A stretch of DNA of 64,000 nt from Lunularia cruciata. Lineage: Eukaryota; Streptophyta; Marchantiopsida; Lunulariales; Lunulariaceae. Location of the stretch: contig OX419755.1 of assembly GCA_948567375.1 (NCBI GenBank), positions 33,361,001 to 33,425,000 on the forward strand. Direction: 5' to 3'. Positions 10,277-21,118 of the stretch are shown piece by piece (position 1 is the first letter of the stretch; every line of letters starts with the position of its first letter). The notes under the pieces were generated by a model. It saw only the letters and a program-made list of their open reading frames with translations, ran no database searches and had not been told where the DNA came from. A program made the position numbers and the translations under genes.

Positions 10277-11750
10277 TTGTTGTTACAAGAACTCACATAC
10301 ACTATACAAGTAAGGAAAGGAGCTTCGCATTCAAATGCGGACTTCTTATCCACGTTGGAAACTCAAGACCAAGATTTGGAAATCGATGATCGGTTTCCTG
10401 ATGAAGAGCTATATCATTTAATGATGGTGCGAAGTATGCGGTATGCGGCAGAATATCATTATTTGCATACGTGCCATTGTCCTGAGGAGCTGGATCCAGA
10501 ACAAAGGGTAGTCTTCCTTCGGAAAATGGGACCGTACCAATTAAAACACAACATTTTGTTTAAAATGGGCGAAGATGAGATACTTCGGAGATGCCTGGAA
10601 GCATACAAAGTAGGAGGAGTCATTGAATCCTTGCACTTGGAAGCATTGGGGGGACATTATCCCTTAAAAATACGGTGAAGAAAATTCTTTCAATAGGGAT
10701 TGGTGGCCTACGATGTATAAAGATACGCATGTCCATATTCAAAGTTGTGATGCCTGTCAAAGAATAGGGAAACCAACGTCGACCTCCCAGTGGCCTTTGA
10801 AACCAATTTTGCCTCTGGCCCCATTCAAGAAATGGGGTATTGATTTTGTGGGACCTATTCAACTAGTAACCCGTGTCACAAGGAAGCGGTACATCTTAGT
10901 ATGTACGGATTATGCCACCAAGATGGTGGAAGCAGAGGCAACACGAAGAGATGATGATGCAGAGACAGTAGCAGAATTTTTCTTCCAAAACATCATTTCC
11001 CGTTATGGGTGTCCTCTGGAATTGGTCAGTGATTGGGGAACTCATTTTTTGAACTCAATGGTGGCAGCATTAACCAAATACTTCCAAATTAAGCATCAGA
11101 AGACCACGCCTTACAACCTAAAAGCAAATGGGCTCACGGAGAAAGCCAATGGATTGCTGTGTAAAATTTTAAATAAGGTGACAGTCAATTATGCCTATGA
11201 CTGGGATACAAAGTTACCTGCAGCATTATGGGCATATCAGACAACGGAAAACATTACTACCAAGCAAACTCCTTATTTTTTGACTTATGGATTGCATCCC
11301 ATATTACCAGTTGAATTTGAAGTACCGACATATAGAATACTTTGTGAAGAACGGTTGTCGGAGAAAGAAAGTCAAGATCTTTGGATCTATCAATTGATGT
11401 GGTTGGAAGAGAAAAGGGCCGATGCAATGCAAACTACAAAGGAAATTCAAGAACAACGGAAAGTTTGGCATGATAAAAGAATCAGACCTGTGACTGTTCA
11501 AGAAGGAGATCTGGTATTATTATATGATAATCGCCGCCTATTTTTTCCAGGAAAATTACATCTGAGGTGGATGGGACCGTATCGTGTGATGCACATTTTT
11601 GATAATGGTTCTATTCAACTTGCAAACCTGGATGGCAATTCTTTTGCAATTTGCGTCAATGGTTAGAGGGTTAGAAAATATTGGACCCCAAACCCGACTT
11701 TGTATAAAAACCCGGTTGTTGGTGTTCACAAGGACACTCACATTTGAGGG
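10277..11750 (+). pseudogene. pol: Integrase, E1 (zinc region broken, core open)
   Basis: The end of RNase H (GASHSNADFLS) leads into the HHCC zinc domain (DACQRIGKP at ~10750), which is split by a frameshift near 10675-10712. The DDE core is open over 10713-11666: KKWGIDFVGPI (first Asp), LVSDWGTHF (second Asp, with the usual Arg now Trp) and NGLTEKANGLL (Glu). A long C-terminal tail with GDLVLLYDNR and RWMGPYRV is a GPY/F-type module. There is no chromodomain. Relative to E2, a TAG near 11665 replaces a Trp and trims the last ~27 residues. Confidence 0.85.
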
Positions 11751-11758
11751 AGGGGGTA
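11742..11758 (+). other. Polypurine tract of E1
   Basis: tttgagggagggggta directly before the 3' LTR start TGTGGTACCC. Equivalent tracts are at 60238-60253 (E2) and 41117-41132 (E5, minus strand). Confidence 0.85.
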
Positions 11759-12111
11759 TGTGGTACCCACATTTTTTTGTTTTTGTATGGTTAGTAGTGT
11801 TTAAGAGACAAAGTAAGCACGGAAAAGTCGAATTGCAGACAAAGAAGAGGCAAAAGTAACTTTGGAGGAAAGCTGAAGAAGCTGACATCGGATCCGATGA
11901 TGGAGGTACTCGGAAGAGGAGTACACCGGAAACAGGCCAAAGATCATCGTCTTTGGGTTGGAAAACGCATGAACAATGAAGACCGTTTAACAACCTCTGT
12001 ACGTGGCAAGAAAGTACATTTCAAGAAACGGTGGGGGCAGAATAAGCATGTCTTGACAGTGACCAAGAGTGCACGCAGAAGAGAGAAATTCATAGAAAAA
12101 TCGACTGAAGA

Positions 12112-14677
12112 ATGACTATGATTCGGGGCAATATAAAATTGCAATTGCACAGGGGAAAGTTGAATTCACTGAGTAGATTTCCAATTCCTTTGAGTAGTCA
12201 TCCTGCAGTAATGCGTGTCCGGAAGCCCGTCGAGAGTGAAATTTTCCAAAAACCTGAGGGAGTTAGAGTGTCTTGTCCAGGAGAGGGGCTAATCTTCCAA
12301 CAGCATAGAACGAGAGAACAAATCATGGCAAAGAAGGTGGCCAACGCGCTGGCAGTGAGAGGTTTTGCAATTCGAAGAGTAGATGTAGTAGCCAGAATCA
12401 AAGTCTTGGTTAGCCTTTGTATTACCTTTTTAGCATGGAATTGGAATTTCAGTTTCCCGAGAGTAATGGTAGAGATCGCTGCCAGTAATTGTGAGGAGGG
12501 TCCCAAAGTGGAGGGGAAGAGAGGCAATCCGGCCCGATGGATTGAGTCAGATTGGAAATTAGTACTGGGGAGAGAAGCAGGAGAGCCGACAGGGATCACC
12601 TTCTATTGGAAGTGTGATGCGGTAGAGGAGACGGCAGAGATTTGCAATTCGTTTTTTGCTCCAAGAACTACGAATGGTTACAAGGTGGAATCCTATCGGG
12701 GCCCAATCCAAAGAAGTATCGTGGGGGTGATGATGGCCATGTTCAAGCCAGAGCAAACAACATACGTAACCATGCAACAGGCAGTCTTCTTCCATCAAAT
12801 GTTTGCAGGTGTACCAATGAATTGGGCAAAGTGCTTCCATCACCGAACAAGGCAAATGGTGGTGAATTGGCAAATGGGCTCGCCACCGCATTATTTTGCA
12901 CCATTTCCAGCACATTGCACATTTGCAGCACATTTCTACTTTGGCCTCAACTTGCTCTCTGAAGACGAGCGTCATCATATGGTCTCCCACATGCACCTTG
13001 ATTTGAGACAAGAAGCCGACAAAGAAGAGCGACAGTATATGCTTCATCTGCGAGCAAATGACGAGTACTTTGCAAGGACGGGACAGTGGAAGATTGAAGA
13101 TATTGCCAGTCCAAAGATGAAGAAGCGAAGTAAACCCAAAGAGCCAAATCATCGCCCATCCAACGCAAGACTTGGAGGCTGATGTTGAAGACTACTAACG
13201 TCGTAAGAAGGGCATCATCGGGATCGGGGTCGGATGAAGAAATTGAGTCGCAAGAAGAGGACTCGGAAGAAGAAGAGCTCACATTGAAAAGTGAGGAGTC
13301 TGGGAGCAAAAGTGAGGGAGAGCCAGAAGTCCAGCAATCGGTGATAGTAAGTGAGGCTGGCAAAGCGATGATGGAGAACAAGCCAAGACCCGAAGCAAAG
13401 AAGGAGTATCCCGCGGGACCAAGTTCAAGAGGCCAAGACGAAGACAGTGCCGACACTATGCAGATACAAAGATCACGACTTCGGATCAAGGAGCCGATGA
13501 CACATAAAAAGACTCCAAACAAAGGTGGCAATGATGAAGAAGAAAACTTTGGCTGCATAGCATATTTGACAAAGGTGGTCACACCATTGCTCAAGCTGTT
13601 GAAAGAATATCGGATGGGAATTGCCCAAAATCAAAGGAAAGGGATGAATGAGCTGTAGGTGGTGAAGCATCTGCTGAATGAAGTGCAGGAGCTACAGGAG
13701 CATCAGGTCCAAAGACATGAAGAAATTGAAGAACTTCAGAAGGAGGAAGACTCGAGGAAGAAAACATTGAGCGTGCTACAAGGAAGCTACGCAGAGAAGG
13801 AGAAGGAATTGCAGAAGCAAGCCAAAGAATTAAAGGAGCAAGCGATGTGGCTGAGCAAGATGAAGGAGGAAGTGAGTGATGTGCACATCGAGAATGTTCA
13901 TCTAAAGGCGATGACCATCGTGATGGAGCAAAGTTGGACAGCTTGAAGAAGAGTGCCGCAGCGAAAGATCAAGCATGGCAGAGAGAATTGGCATCCAGGC
14001 AAGAAGAAGAAGAGCGTTTGCGAGAACTTGTCAAGAGTGCGGAACAGCAAAAGATGCAATATGCAGAGGAGAAGAAGATGCTTGCTGCAGAATACAAAGA
14101 CGAGTTGCAGATGTATCGGGAGGAGTTGAAGGTAGAATGTTCTCGGGGATATGCATCGGAATCAATAGGAGACATTGCAGGGAAATTACGAGCACTCTTA
14201 AGTATGGAGGCTGAAGGAATATTGGAAGAAGCTCGTCTGCATGAGTTGAAGTTACTTGTGCAGGAGACTCGAAAGCAAAGAGCCAAGAACGTGGACATGA
14301 ATACCTTGCTAATTTGGTTGAGAGAACGTGTAGATAGGAAAATATTGGAGGTAGAAAATAATGTTAGTCTTAGGCTAGATTTAGTCAATTTAGAGTTCGA
14401 GAAAATTCGGACTAGTGTGATAGTGGATAAGAAACCCGATGTCGCAGATGTAGGAACTCAAGTGTCATCGGACTTGAAGATTGACACTTTAGAGAAAAGT
14501 GGATCAGGAGATAAAGTAGTAGATGGAGTAACCTGGAGCTCAATTGCAGATTGTAGTGAAGAAGTTGTACAATTAGTGAAGAAATTAGTAGAATCAGTCG
14601 TACCCGAAGAAGGTGAAATAGTAAGAAGATCATCGGGTTTGGAAGCTGATGATGAGGTAGACATCGGATCAGGATAG
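12112..14677 (+). pseudogene. LTR-encoded coiled-coil protein, E1 copy
   Basis: A gene of about 850 codons inside the LTR, same strand as gag-pol. Order: a short N-terminus aligned with MSSNFPSPLRSRL of E5 (here the start reads CTG at ~12169); a conserved Trp/His-rich block over residues ~80-300 (ITFLAWNWNFSF, SDWKLVLGREAG, QAVFFHQMFAG, MNWAKCFHHRTRQM, HFYFGLNLLSEDE); a Ser/Glu-rich acidic tract; then a long Glu/Lys coiled coil to the end. Breaks: a 1-base loss near 13130-13150, CAG to TAG at ~13656, and a 1-base loss near 13930. I do not recognise the family, although the block faintly recalls 'plant transposon protein' domains. Conservation across at least six LTR copies argues it was once a real protein. 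Confidence 0.75.
12132..12138 (+). promoter_or_regulatory. TATA-like box before the LTR ORF (E1)
   Basis: TATAAAA about 37 bases before the aligned ORF start. Counterparts stand at 51288-51292 (E4, TATAA, 34 bases before an ATG) and 40721-40728 (E5, minus, TATAAAAA, 27 bases before an ATG). Promoter activity is inferred from position and conservation only. Confidence 0.45.
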
Positions 14678-14797
14678 AAGTCAATTTTGAGATAGGAAAG
14701 GGCAGATATGAAGAGATAGATTGTCCCTTGGGATCTGTAGGTAGGAAAGGATGCTAGGAAGTGGTGCCTAAGTAGGCGAGTCTGTTGTTTGCTTCAG

Positions 14798-14805
14798 TAT
14801 TTAAG
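14798..14805 (+). promoter_or_regulatory. TATA-like box after the LTR ORF (E1)
   Basis: TATTTAAG, conserved at 63281-63288 (E2) and 54000-54007 (E4, TATTTAAA), in a ~650-bp LTR segment downstream of the ORF. If it drives the genomic RNA, the ORF lies in U3 and would be transcribed only as the 3' end of the genome. E5 LTRs lack this segment. Confidence 0.45.
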
Positions 14806-15476
14806 TAAAGCATTCAAAGTACGATGTTATTCAGTATTCATCTTTTTGAAGATAGATAAAGCAAAGTGTTGTTTTCAGTACTCGTCGCTTAAGCTTAATT
14901 CCAATTGTCAATTTTTTGTTTGTGTTTGTGAATGTGTGAAGAATTCCAAAGAGCAAGTCAATGTGTCTGTGGATGTTGAAATCTACAGCCTTGATCTTCA
15001 TTCTGTGTGTTTGATCTTGAGTGAAGTGCATCGGAGCAATGCCTTGACAGGTCTGAGAGGAATTGTAGTGTTGTTAGTATTCTACATTGGTGAGTGTAGC
15101 ATGAAGTTGATGTGAAGCAATTTTGATCGAGGAAGTTGTGCCTTCAGTGGAGGGGTGGAACACAATTCTGAGGCAAAATTGGTCTTCACAGTGAAGTGCC
15201 ATCTTCAGGAGAATCTGAATCATCACAATCAAGAGTTGTTTGGACAGAATTTACTATGATGTGATTATATGTGCGTATTTGTGACAAGTTGTCAAGATTG
15301 TGAGCTTGTTACTCTCTTTTGGGTGTAGTTTCTACCTAAGAGATTAAAGAAGCCGTCATGAAGAACTGCCATTGTGACTTTTGACTTCATATTTGACCAA
15401 TTCTGGATCGTATCTCTGCGGGAACAAACGTTACTTACCCAATTACCGCAAAAGTGATATTTGCCGGGTTGTCACA

Positions 15477-15481
15477 ATCCT
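15477..15481 (+). repeat. Target site duplication of E1, right
   Basis: ATCCT, identical to 5486-5490. Confidence 0.85.
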
Positions 15482-16725
15482 CTCAAAGATCATACTTTGG
15501 AGCAAATAGTTGTAGGGATTAGAGTACAAATACAATAAGATAACATAACTTAACAAAAATCTGCAAATAACAATATTAGAGTTAGGGAGAGGTTTGATCA
15601 TGTGGTAAAGTAATTTGAACCCAAGCAAGCAATGGAGCAAAAGAACAAGGAACCACATCAATTAGAAATTTTAGCAATTAGTTTACCATTACATTATTAC
15701 CCGTCTTGGATGTTAGATCAATTGACCATTTTGTAATTCCTAAGTAGCCTAGCTATTTATGGTTATCATGCAAAGTGCTTTATTTTCTAGCCACTGCAAT
15801 AGGTGATCAAGGTAAAGAGTGGAAGCTCTTTGTCGCTTTCTTAACTTCCTTATGAAGAGTTGCTTTATATATGTTTTTGCAATGGTGAATCTATGTAGTG
15901 AGTGTTGTTGAGTGACTTATGTGTTTGATCCTTAGCATGATTGCAATTTCTCAAAAGCAATACCTTGACAAGACTTCAATGTGCTATACTATTAATAATA
16001 ACCTGAATCCACAAGCCACAAAAAGTCACCTTTGGGAAGAAAATGAAACCTTTTGAAGATGTGTGTATTTGGAAGGAAGTGTAGTACATGGACCTTTGGA
16101 CTAAAACATCTTTTCTATATTTTCTTTGGAATTCCATCTTTGTGTATAAGTGATTTTCTTTGTTATTTCACATAGTGTGCCTTTTTGGTGGTATTGTCCT
16201 CTCCTAGGAATGGTTTCTGCCCAAGAGTTTAAATAAGAAATAGTAAATAACTACTTTGTGATACTTTCCTTTGTATCAAACCATTTTTGAAATGTATTCT
16301 TTTGGGAACAACTTTTTTTTATCCAAATGCTACAATTTAGTGTTTGTTGAGTTATTACATATCTACTATATCTTAATTTTCTTTTGTAGAGCATTTAAGA
16401 GAAGTCTTCTAGCTGTAGAGTGCTTCACTCTCTCTATATTTTTAGACTCTTTGATTGGTATCATATTGGTATCTAAGTCTAAATAATTGTAGTTGTCTAG
16501 TATAGATTGCACATCTGTAGACCAAGATACATAATTGAACTTATCCACTTTTCTAGATCTTCCAACTCTCTTATTAATAAGAGTGCCAACTATGGACCCA
16601 TAACTCAAGAAACATTGTTATCTTTAAATAAAGTTGAAGTTTTATCCTCCTTCATTTTGATTTCTGATATATTTTTGATATTAGACATCCTAGCACTCAG
16701 CTTGCTCTATAGTAGAAAATCCTTA
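15482..16725. other. Decayed repeat DNA between E1 and E3
   Basis: Continues the host sequence interrupted by E1. The stretch ~15880-16355 shares phrases with 54670-54960 (ttggaaggaagtg, aagtgattttc, aagagtttaaataag, then an LTR-like ...TTACA end), so both are probably ends of the same old LTR family. No intact gene was seen apart from the copia-like scrap listed separately. Confidence 0.4.
16366..16608 (-). pseudogene. gag: Ty1/copia-type gag fragment
   Basis: An 80-residue reading frame with KFNYVSWSTDVQSILDNYNY followed by a charged helix, which resembles the N-terminal gag pattern of Ty1/copia elements (short 'L-NY-W' motif). It is the only sign of a copia element in the window. Identification rests on one short motif, so it is tentative. 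Confidence 0.4.
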
Positions 16726-18066
16726 TGTGGTACCCACTGTTTTTAGTTTTTTTGGGTTAAGAGTAGAAGTATGCAATTAGATCTAGAATAGAATGCAGTT
16801 TTGTAGAGATGATAAGATTCAAATCCAAAGTGGAATGTTCAGTCCAATCCAAAGAAAGGTACTTTGTTCTTTGGATTAGCATAGACAATAGAAGGCTGAT
16901 TATACAAGTATCCTAAGCCACTAAGTATTCAACCTGCAGGAGTGCCTTTTACAAAGCCAGCCAAGAGTTTGATGTTCAAGACTCTTGAGGGAGTTAGAAT
17001 TTTGTATCCCGGAGACAAGAAGAATTATCTTCCAGCTTCCACAAGTGACAGATCACACAATGCCAATGAGTGGAGGAAAGAAGAGTCCCTCACTCACAAT
17101 GAGAAATCCTGCAATTTGGAGGTTTGATATAGTAGCAAGGATCAAAGTGTTGAGTAAACTTTGGATCACTTTTCTGGCTTGGAACTAGAACTTGAGTTTT
17201 CCAGGTTTCATGGCAAAAGTAGCAGCAAGTGATTGTGAGGAGGGTCCGGAGGCAAAAGAGAAGAGAGACAATCTAGCTCGGTGGATAGATTTGGATTGGA
17301 GATTGGTCTTGGGAAGAGAGGCTAGCGAGGAGCAACATTCCTCAAGAAAGGAGAGTCTACAAAAGAGACCGCCAAAATCTGAAATTCCTTTAGTGCTCCA
17401 CGTACAAAGAATGGGTATAAAGTGGATACCTATCAAGACCTGGTAAGGCAAAGTATTTTTGGGGCAATGATGGCAATTTTCAAGCTAGAGTGAACCACTT
17501 ATGTAATGAAGCACGAAGCCATGTTCTTTCACCAGATGTTTGCAGGGGAATTGGTGAATTGGGTGAAGTGTTTTCACTAGCAGATGAGGCAGATGGAATT
17601 GGAGAGATTGATTGCCATGTCACTTCCAAGTGCTATTTGAAGCACACTTTTACCTCAAGTTGAACCTTCAGAGTGCAGAAGAGAAGCAAAAGATGGTGTT
17701 GCATTTCCATCCAAACCTGATAAGAGAAGTGGATGTAGAGGAGTAGCTGTACATTCACCAAATTCCAAGTAACAATGAGCACTTTGCCAAGATGGGCCAG
17801 CACAAGAGAGTGGAGGTGAAGATCCCAAAGACAAAGAAGTGAAGTCAACCCAAGGAGATGGTGTCTCCAGTATAGTCAAGAAAGACAAGAAAGCTAGTGC
17901 CAAGGCATGAGGTTGTCATAAGAGATCAGTCATCAGAAGAAGAATCAGAAGGTGAAGTTGAGGATAGCTCAGAGGACATGCTGGGAGAAGAAGATGCAGA
18001 ACTCACATTGCAAAGTGAGTAGTTGAGCAATGGGAGTGATGGAGAACCCAAAGTGCAACAACCATC
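16726..18066 (+). repeat. E-family LTR, 5' part (E3)
   Basis: Starts TGTGGTACCCACTG at 16726, preceded by CCTTA. It carries decayed pieces of the LTR protein: a LEGVRILYPGD-like stretch at ~16980, an AWN-like block near 17170-17200, a DWRLVLGREAS stretch at ~17300 and an acidic tract near 17940-18060. It has many stops and indels. It is cut off at 18066 by the left LTR of element D, and its continuation is not found on the far side of D. Confidence 0.8.
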
Positions 18067-18758
18067 TGTGAGCCGGCCTGTCTCTCACTCAAGATGAACC
18101 TCTCATGGCTATTATGGTAGCGCACCATGGACTAAGAAGGCAAGGAACCCCAACTCCATCATACTCCTCCAAGGCTAACACTCCAAGACTCAAGACATTG
18201 CTCACTAGAGAACTCAATGAGAGAGAGATAGTTGCAAATGAAAAGATGATGAGTACCTCCTCAACCCTTGTTTATATACTTGTGAAATAGTTACGCACCA
18301 AAGTTACTAATTATTGGAGTAACTCAAGTTACTAGACTAAAAGTCAAGTAAAGTCAAAAAGTAGAAAGGAATATCAATTCACATGGGCATATTCCCCTAA
18401 GCATGTGGTCTTATCTTGACCCAACCACTAAGTCAAGGATTCCTTCACATGGGCTATCCTTGGACTAAAGAAGAATCCAAAACAAAAAGGCTTGCGGGCC
18501 CAAGAGTTCTCAACTCTTTCCTCAAAGCCAAACACCTAGGAATAATACCAAGTCAACACACTAAAATCCAAAATAGTGGTGCTCATCTTTTCTACTTCCT
18601 CTAAAGTAAGGTCCCCTCTATCTTAGCTATGACTAAATTTAGCTAATCATGACTAATGTAGAATCATCCTTTATCTCTATATAAATAATATCTCTCAAGT
18701 ACTTGTAATACCAAGCTAAATATCACAATACCACACACATGCATAAATGGGTGTAACA
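18067..18758 (-). repeat. D 3' LTR
   Basis: On the plus strand it runs from TGTGAGCCGGCCTG to GGGTGTAACA, and is nearly identical to 35140-35831. Right next to it (18759-18772) is a polypurine tract on the minus strand (GTGTGGGAGTAAA). Confidence 0.9.
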
Positions 18759-18806
18759 TTTACTCCCACACTAAGTTTTCACTTTGTTTTCAAAGTGAAG
18801 GTCTTT

Positions 18807-19310
18807 CTACCTTCTATGATACATCTTCAACTTATCATGGTTAATCCTATCAAAGTGTCTTCCTCCCAACTTCTTGAGATCATAGGTGTAATTGCCCCAC
18901 ACCTTCTCCACTATGAAAGGTCCAAAGTACTTAGGCAAAAACTTCTTTTGCACTCTCTTGAATTGAATGGAATCAAACAACATTACCCAATCACCTTCTT
19001 TGAAAGGCTCCACCTTCTTCTTGCCTTGCCTCTTGTCATAGCTCTCCTTTTGCTTCCTTTGGGCTTGCTCCACTCGAACCATAGCAACTGCTCTTGCCTC
19101 TTCCAACTCCATGAGTTGATCCTTCCTTGACTTCTCTGCATCACCCTCTTGTGCTTTCTTCAATCTCCTATGAATACTTTGGAAGGTAGGAAGATCAAAG
19201 GGAATAGGTAAGGTAGACTCAATACCATATACCAATTGAAATGGAAAATATCCAGTGGAAGTCTTCATGGTTGTCCTATACTCCACAAAACTGCATGAAT
19301 CCTCTTGTCC
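18807..19310 (-). pseudogene. pol: Integrase C-terminal part, D
   Basis: Downstream portion of the D integrase, separated from the rest by A2. Visible are YFPFQLVYGIESTLP, a charged helix (KESYDKRQGKKKV), and the C-terminal module FKEGDWVMLFD.. then FLPKYFGPFIVEKV, a GPF/Y-type tail. The junction codons continue exactly across A2 if the insertion and one CAAT are removed (KHHWDKR). A frameshift lies near 19300. Confidence 0.85.
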
Positions 19311-19314
19311 CAAT
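19311..19314 (+). repeat. Target site duplication of A2, left
   Basis: CAAT, repeated at 29249-29252 directly after repeat B2. Removing A2 and one CAAT restores an open D integrase reading. Confidence 0.75.
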
Positions 19315-19769
19315 TGTCATGCCATTTGTAGTTCCACATCTAGATGCTCGGACACTGGAGTTCCAGTGATGGTAGTTAGAGTTATTCTAGCAGTTTCTCA
19401 AGGACTACTTTCCGACGGTTAGATTTTGTGTTCGGGGTACTGACTTCACGGTGGGGCCCACCGTCACTTTGCACCGTTTGCACCGTCGAGTGTGCCGTCA
19501 GCGGAACCGTTAGGGTTTCAGGGCTAGCTCGAGTCCAGGGGGTATAGTTTCGAAGTGAGCTCCAGAGAGCTCACTTCTCTGATGTTGAGCCTTCGAGTTC
19601 CTGGCTATGGTGGATAGAGGCCGGCGAGCGTCACCTGGATTCTCTATGCTTGAGTGGGTGTGGCTTGACTGTAATCAGTGCCCAGTTGTTGGCAATTTAT
19701 AGAGTGACAGATCAAGTACTGATCTGAGTTGAGTTGAGTTGAGTTGAGAGTGTTAAGCAATCTGATTAC
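19315..19769 (+). repeat. Family A left terminal repeat C (A2)
   Basis: Starts TGTCATGCC right at the host junction and ends ATCTGATTA. By hand it differs from the right-end C (28689-29142) at about 12 positions, 11 of them transitions. There is no B unit before or after it, unlike at the right end. A weak initiator-Met-type primer motif (CATCAGAG, 19769-19776) follows. Confidence 0.9.
19552..19577 (+). repeat. Perfect inverted repeat in C
   Basis: GAAGTGAGCTC, loop CAGA, GAGCTCACTTC. It is also intact at 1430-1455 and 28926-28951. A second one (ACGGTGGG G CCCACCGT) is at 19448-19464. They could fold in RNA or bind a dimeric factor; the role is unknown. Confidence 0.7.
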
Positions 19770-21118
19770 ATCAGAGAAGTGAAGTCAGGGGGAAATCGGG
19801 TGCATGAACGTTGAGTGTTGGTGGTATCTCCAAGCTCGGTGGATCATGGTAGCTCGATTCAGGTTCTGTGTTTCCCTAGTGTGCAGAAGCTCGTGTAGTT
19901 GATGCAAAATTGGCTGTTAGGCGGACGGTGTGCGGAAGCGCTGGCCAAATTTCGAGCAAAGAAGGAGCAATTTTTGAGCAGTGTTGTGATTTTGAGCTCA
20001 GGAGGTGAAGGCAAGACCAATTTGCTGCGAGTTGGGCTCAGAAAGTGAAATTGAAAGTGGAGTTGGAAAGCTCTTCTCATGAAATTGTGATTTGGAAAAA
20101 CCCGTTTTGTCAATTTGGCTCGAGTGGAAAGTTAGCGGGGGATTTGGCGGACACCCATCTTTAGGGTTTACGTCAGATTTTACGTCAGATTTACATCAGA
20201 TTTTGGGCCAGAATTGGAGGAGTTTCGCTGTTTGGCCAGATTTGGAGAAGTTTTGCTAGTTTGGAGGAGTTTCGCAGATTTGGAGAAGTTTCGCCAATTT
20301 TGGAGGAGGTTCAAAGTGGCAACAAGAAAGGCCTCATTTGGCTGAATTTTGGCATTTAGAGGTTTCAAGGCTTCGAGGCATAGGGCTGTGGGCTATGAGA
20401 GGCTACGAAGGGCCAGAAAGGCCAGCAAGCCAGCTTGCTGGCGTGAGGCTAGCTAGTTTAGTGTAGATCTTGGTCATTGGTTGGCAAAATCTGCCTTTCT
20501 TGCTAGATTGTGCAGAATAGGGTTTGACCCCTAGATCTCTTGTTCCTAGACTGGTGCCCTAGCCAACTGGTCCACCCTCACTTGTTGTCATAGTGACTGT
20601 GCCACTGTTATCTATACACATGTAGCTTTGGCTAGGAGAGGCAGTTTGATCCCATTCTTGGTGATCCTGGTAGCTTAGGACTTAGATACGAACTACTCTT
20701 ATGTCAAATGCCAAATGGTGGCTAGAGTCAGTCCCGTGTTGTGTTATGAGATGGAGGGTTTTCGTTTAGATTTCTTGTGATTGGATCCCCTCCATTCTCT
20801 ACTTCCTGTTTGTGCACCACGTTTGTGTGAGGTGCCTTGACTTTTGAGCGTTGGTGCTCTGGTGTGCTCTCGGTGGTGAGGCTGGAGTGATGACCTGTCA
20901 GACTACCTTTGTTTCTCTCCGGTGAGGCAGGAAGTGATGACCTGCAGACCGTGAGAGTACGTGTTATGATGGTAGGTTACCCCTAGTGTAGTTATCTCGG
21001 TTAGAGTTACATTAGTGGGTAGTGTCTAGTTGGTGTTGGCACTTGGTGGGGCACTTGCAGTTGCGACTTGCGGTTGCAGTTGGTGGTTCGGGTTTGCTGT
21101 TGCAGTTACGTGGTCACG
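19770..21118 (+). other. A2 leader (untranslated)
   Basis: A 1.35-kb stretch between repeat C and gag without a convincing ORF. The A3 antisense copy of it is 49979-50690 plus the end near 38437. It contains short tandem arrays (20167-20204 and 20213-20311). Its length allows for packaging signals or an internal ribosome entry, but nothing specific can be read. Confidence 0.6.
20167..20311 (+). repeat. Short tandem repeats in the A2 leader
   Basis: Three units of about 12 bp (tttacgtcagat type) at 20167-20204, then about five units of ~20 bp (tttggagaagtttcgc type) at 20213-20311. The matching part of A3 (around 50290-50345) has the first type in degenerate form and lacks most of the second, so the array varies between copies. 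Confidence 0.65.

Larger units (their letters stand above)
5491..15476 (+). mobile_element. E-family Ty3/gypsy retrotransposon E1
   Basis: A 10-kb insertion flanked by a perfect 5-bp duplication (ATCCT). Its order is a 100-bp remnant of the 5' LTR, gag, zinc knuckles, protease, RT, RNase H, integrase, a polypurine tract and a full 3.7-kb 3' LTR. There is no chromodomain after the integrase. The FIDDFCVFG RT box and FGLCNAPATFQR motif suggest a non-chromovirus (Athila/Tat-like) plant lineage. Many stops and several frameshifts make it non-autonomous. The 5' LTR was deleted from base 100 through the primer site, most simply after insertion since the TSD is intact. Confidence 0.92.
11759..15476 (+). 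repeat. E1 3' LTR (3.7 kb, carries an ORF)
   Basis: Starts TGTGGTACCCACA, ends TTGCCGGGTTGTCACA, and is followed by the TSD ATCCT. At 3718 bp it is far longer than usual. It contains a sense-strand coding region over 12112-14677 and two TATA-like boxes (12132-12138 and 14798-14805). The E2 LTR (60254-63959) is collinear at 3706 bp. Confidence 0.9.

Noticed and set aside
12198-13594. Minus-strand ORFs of 130-215 codons opposite the E1 LTR gene
   Set aside because: They overlap a conserved sense gene, are not kept open in E2 at matching places, and have no domain.
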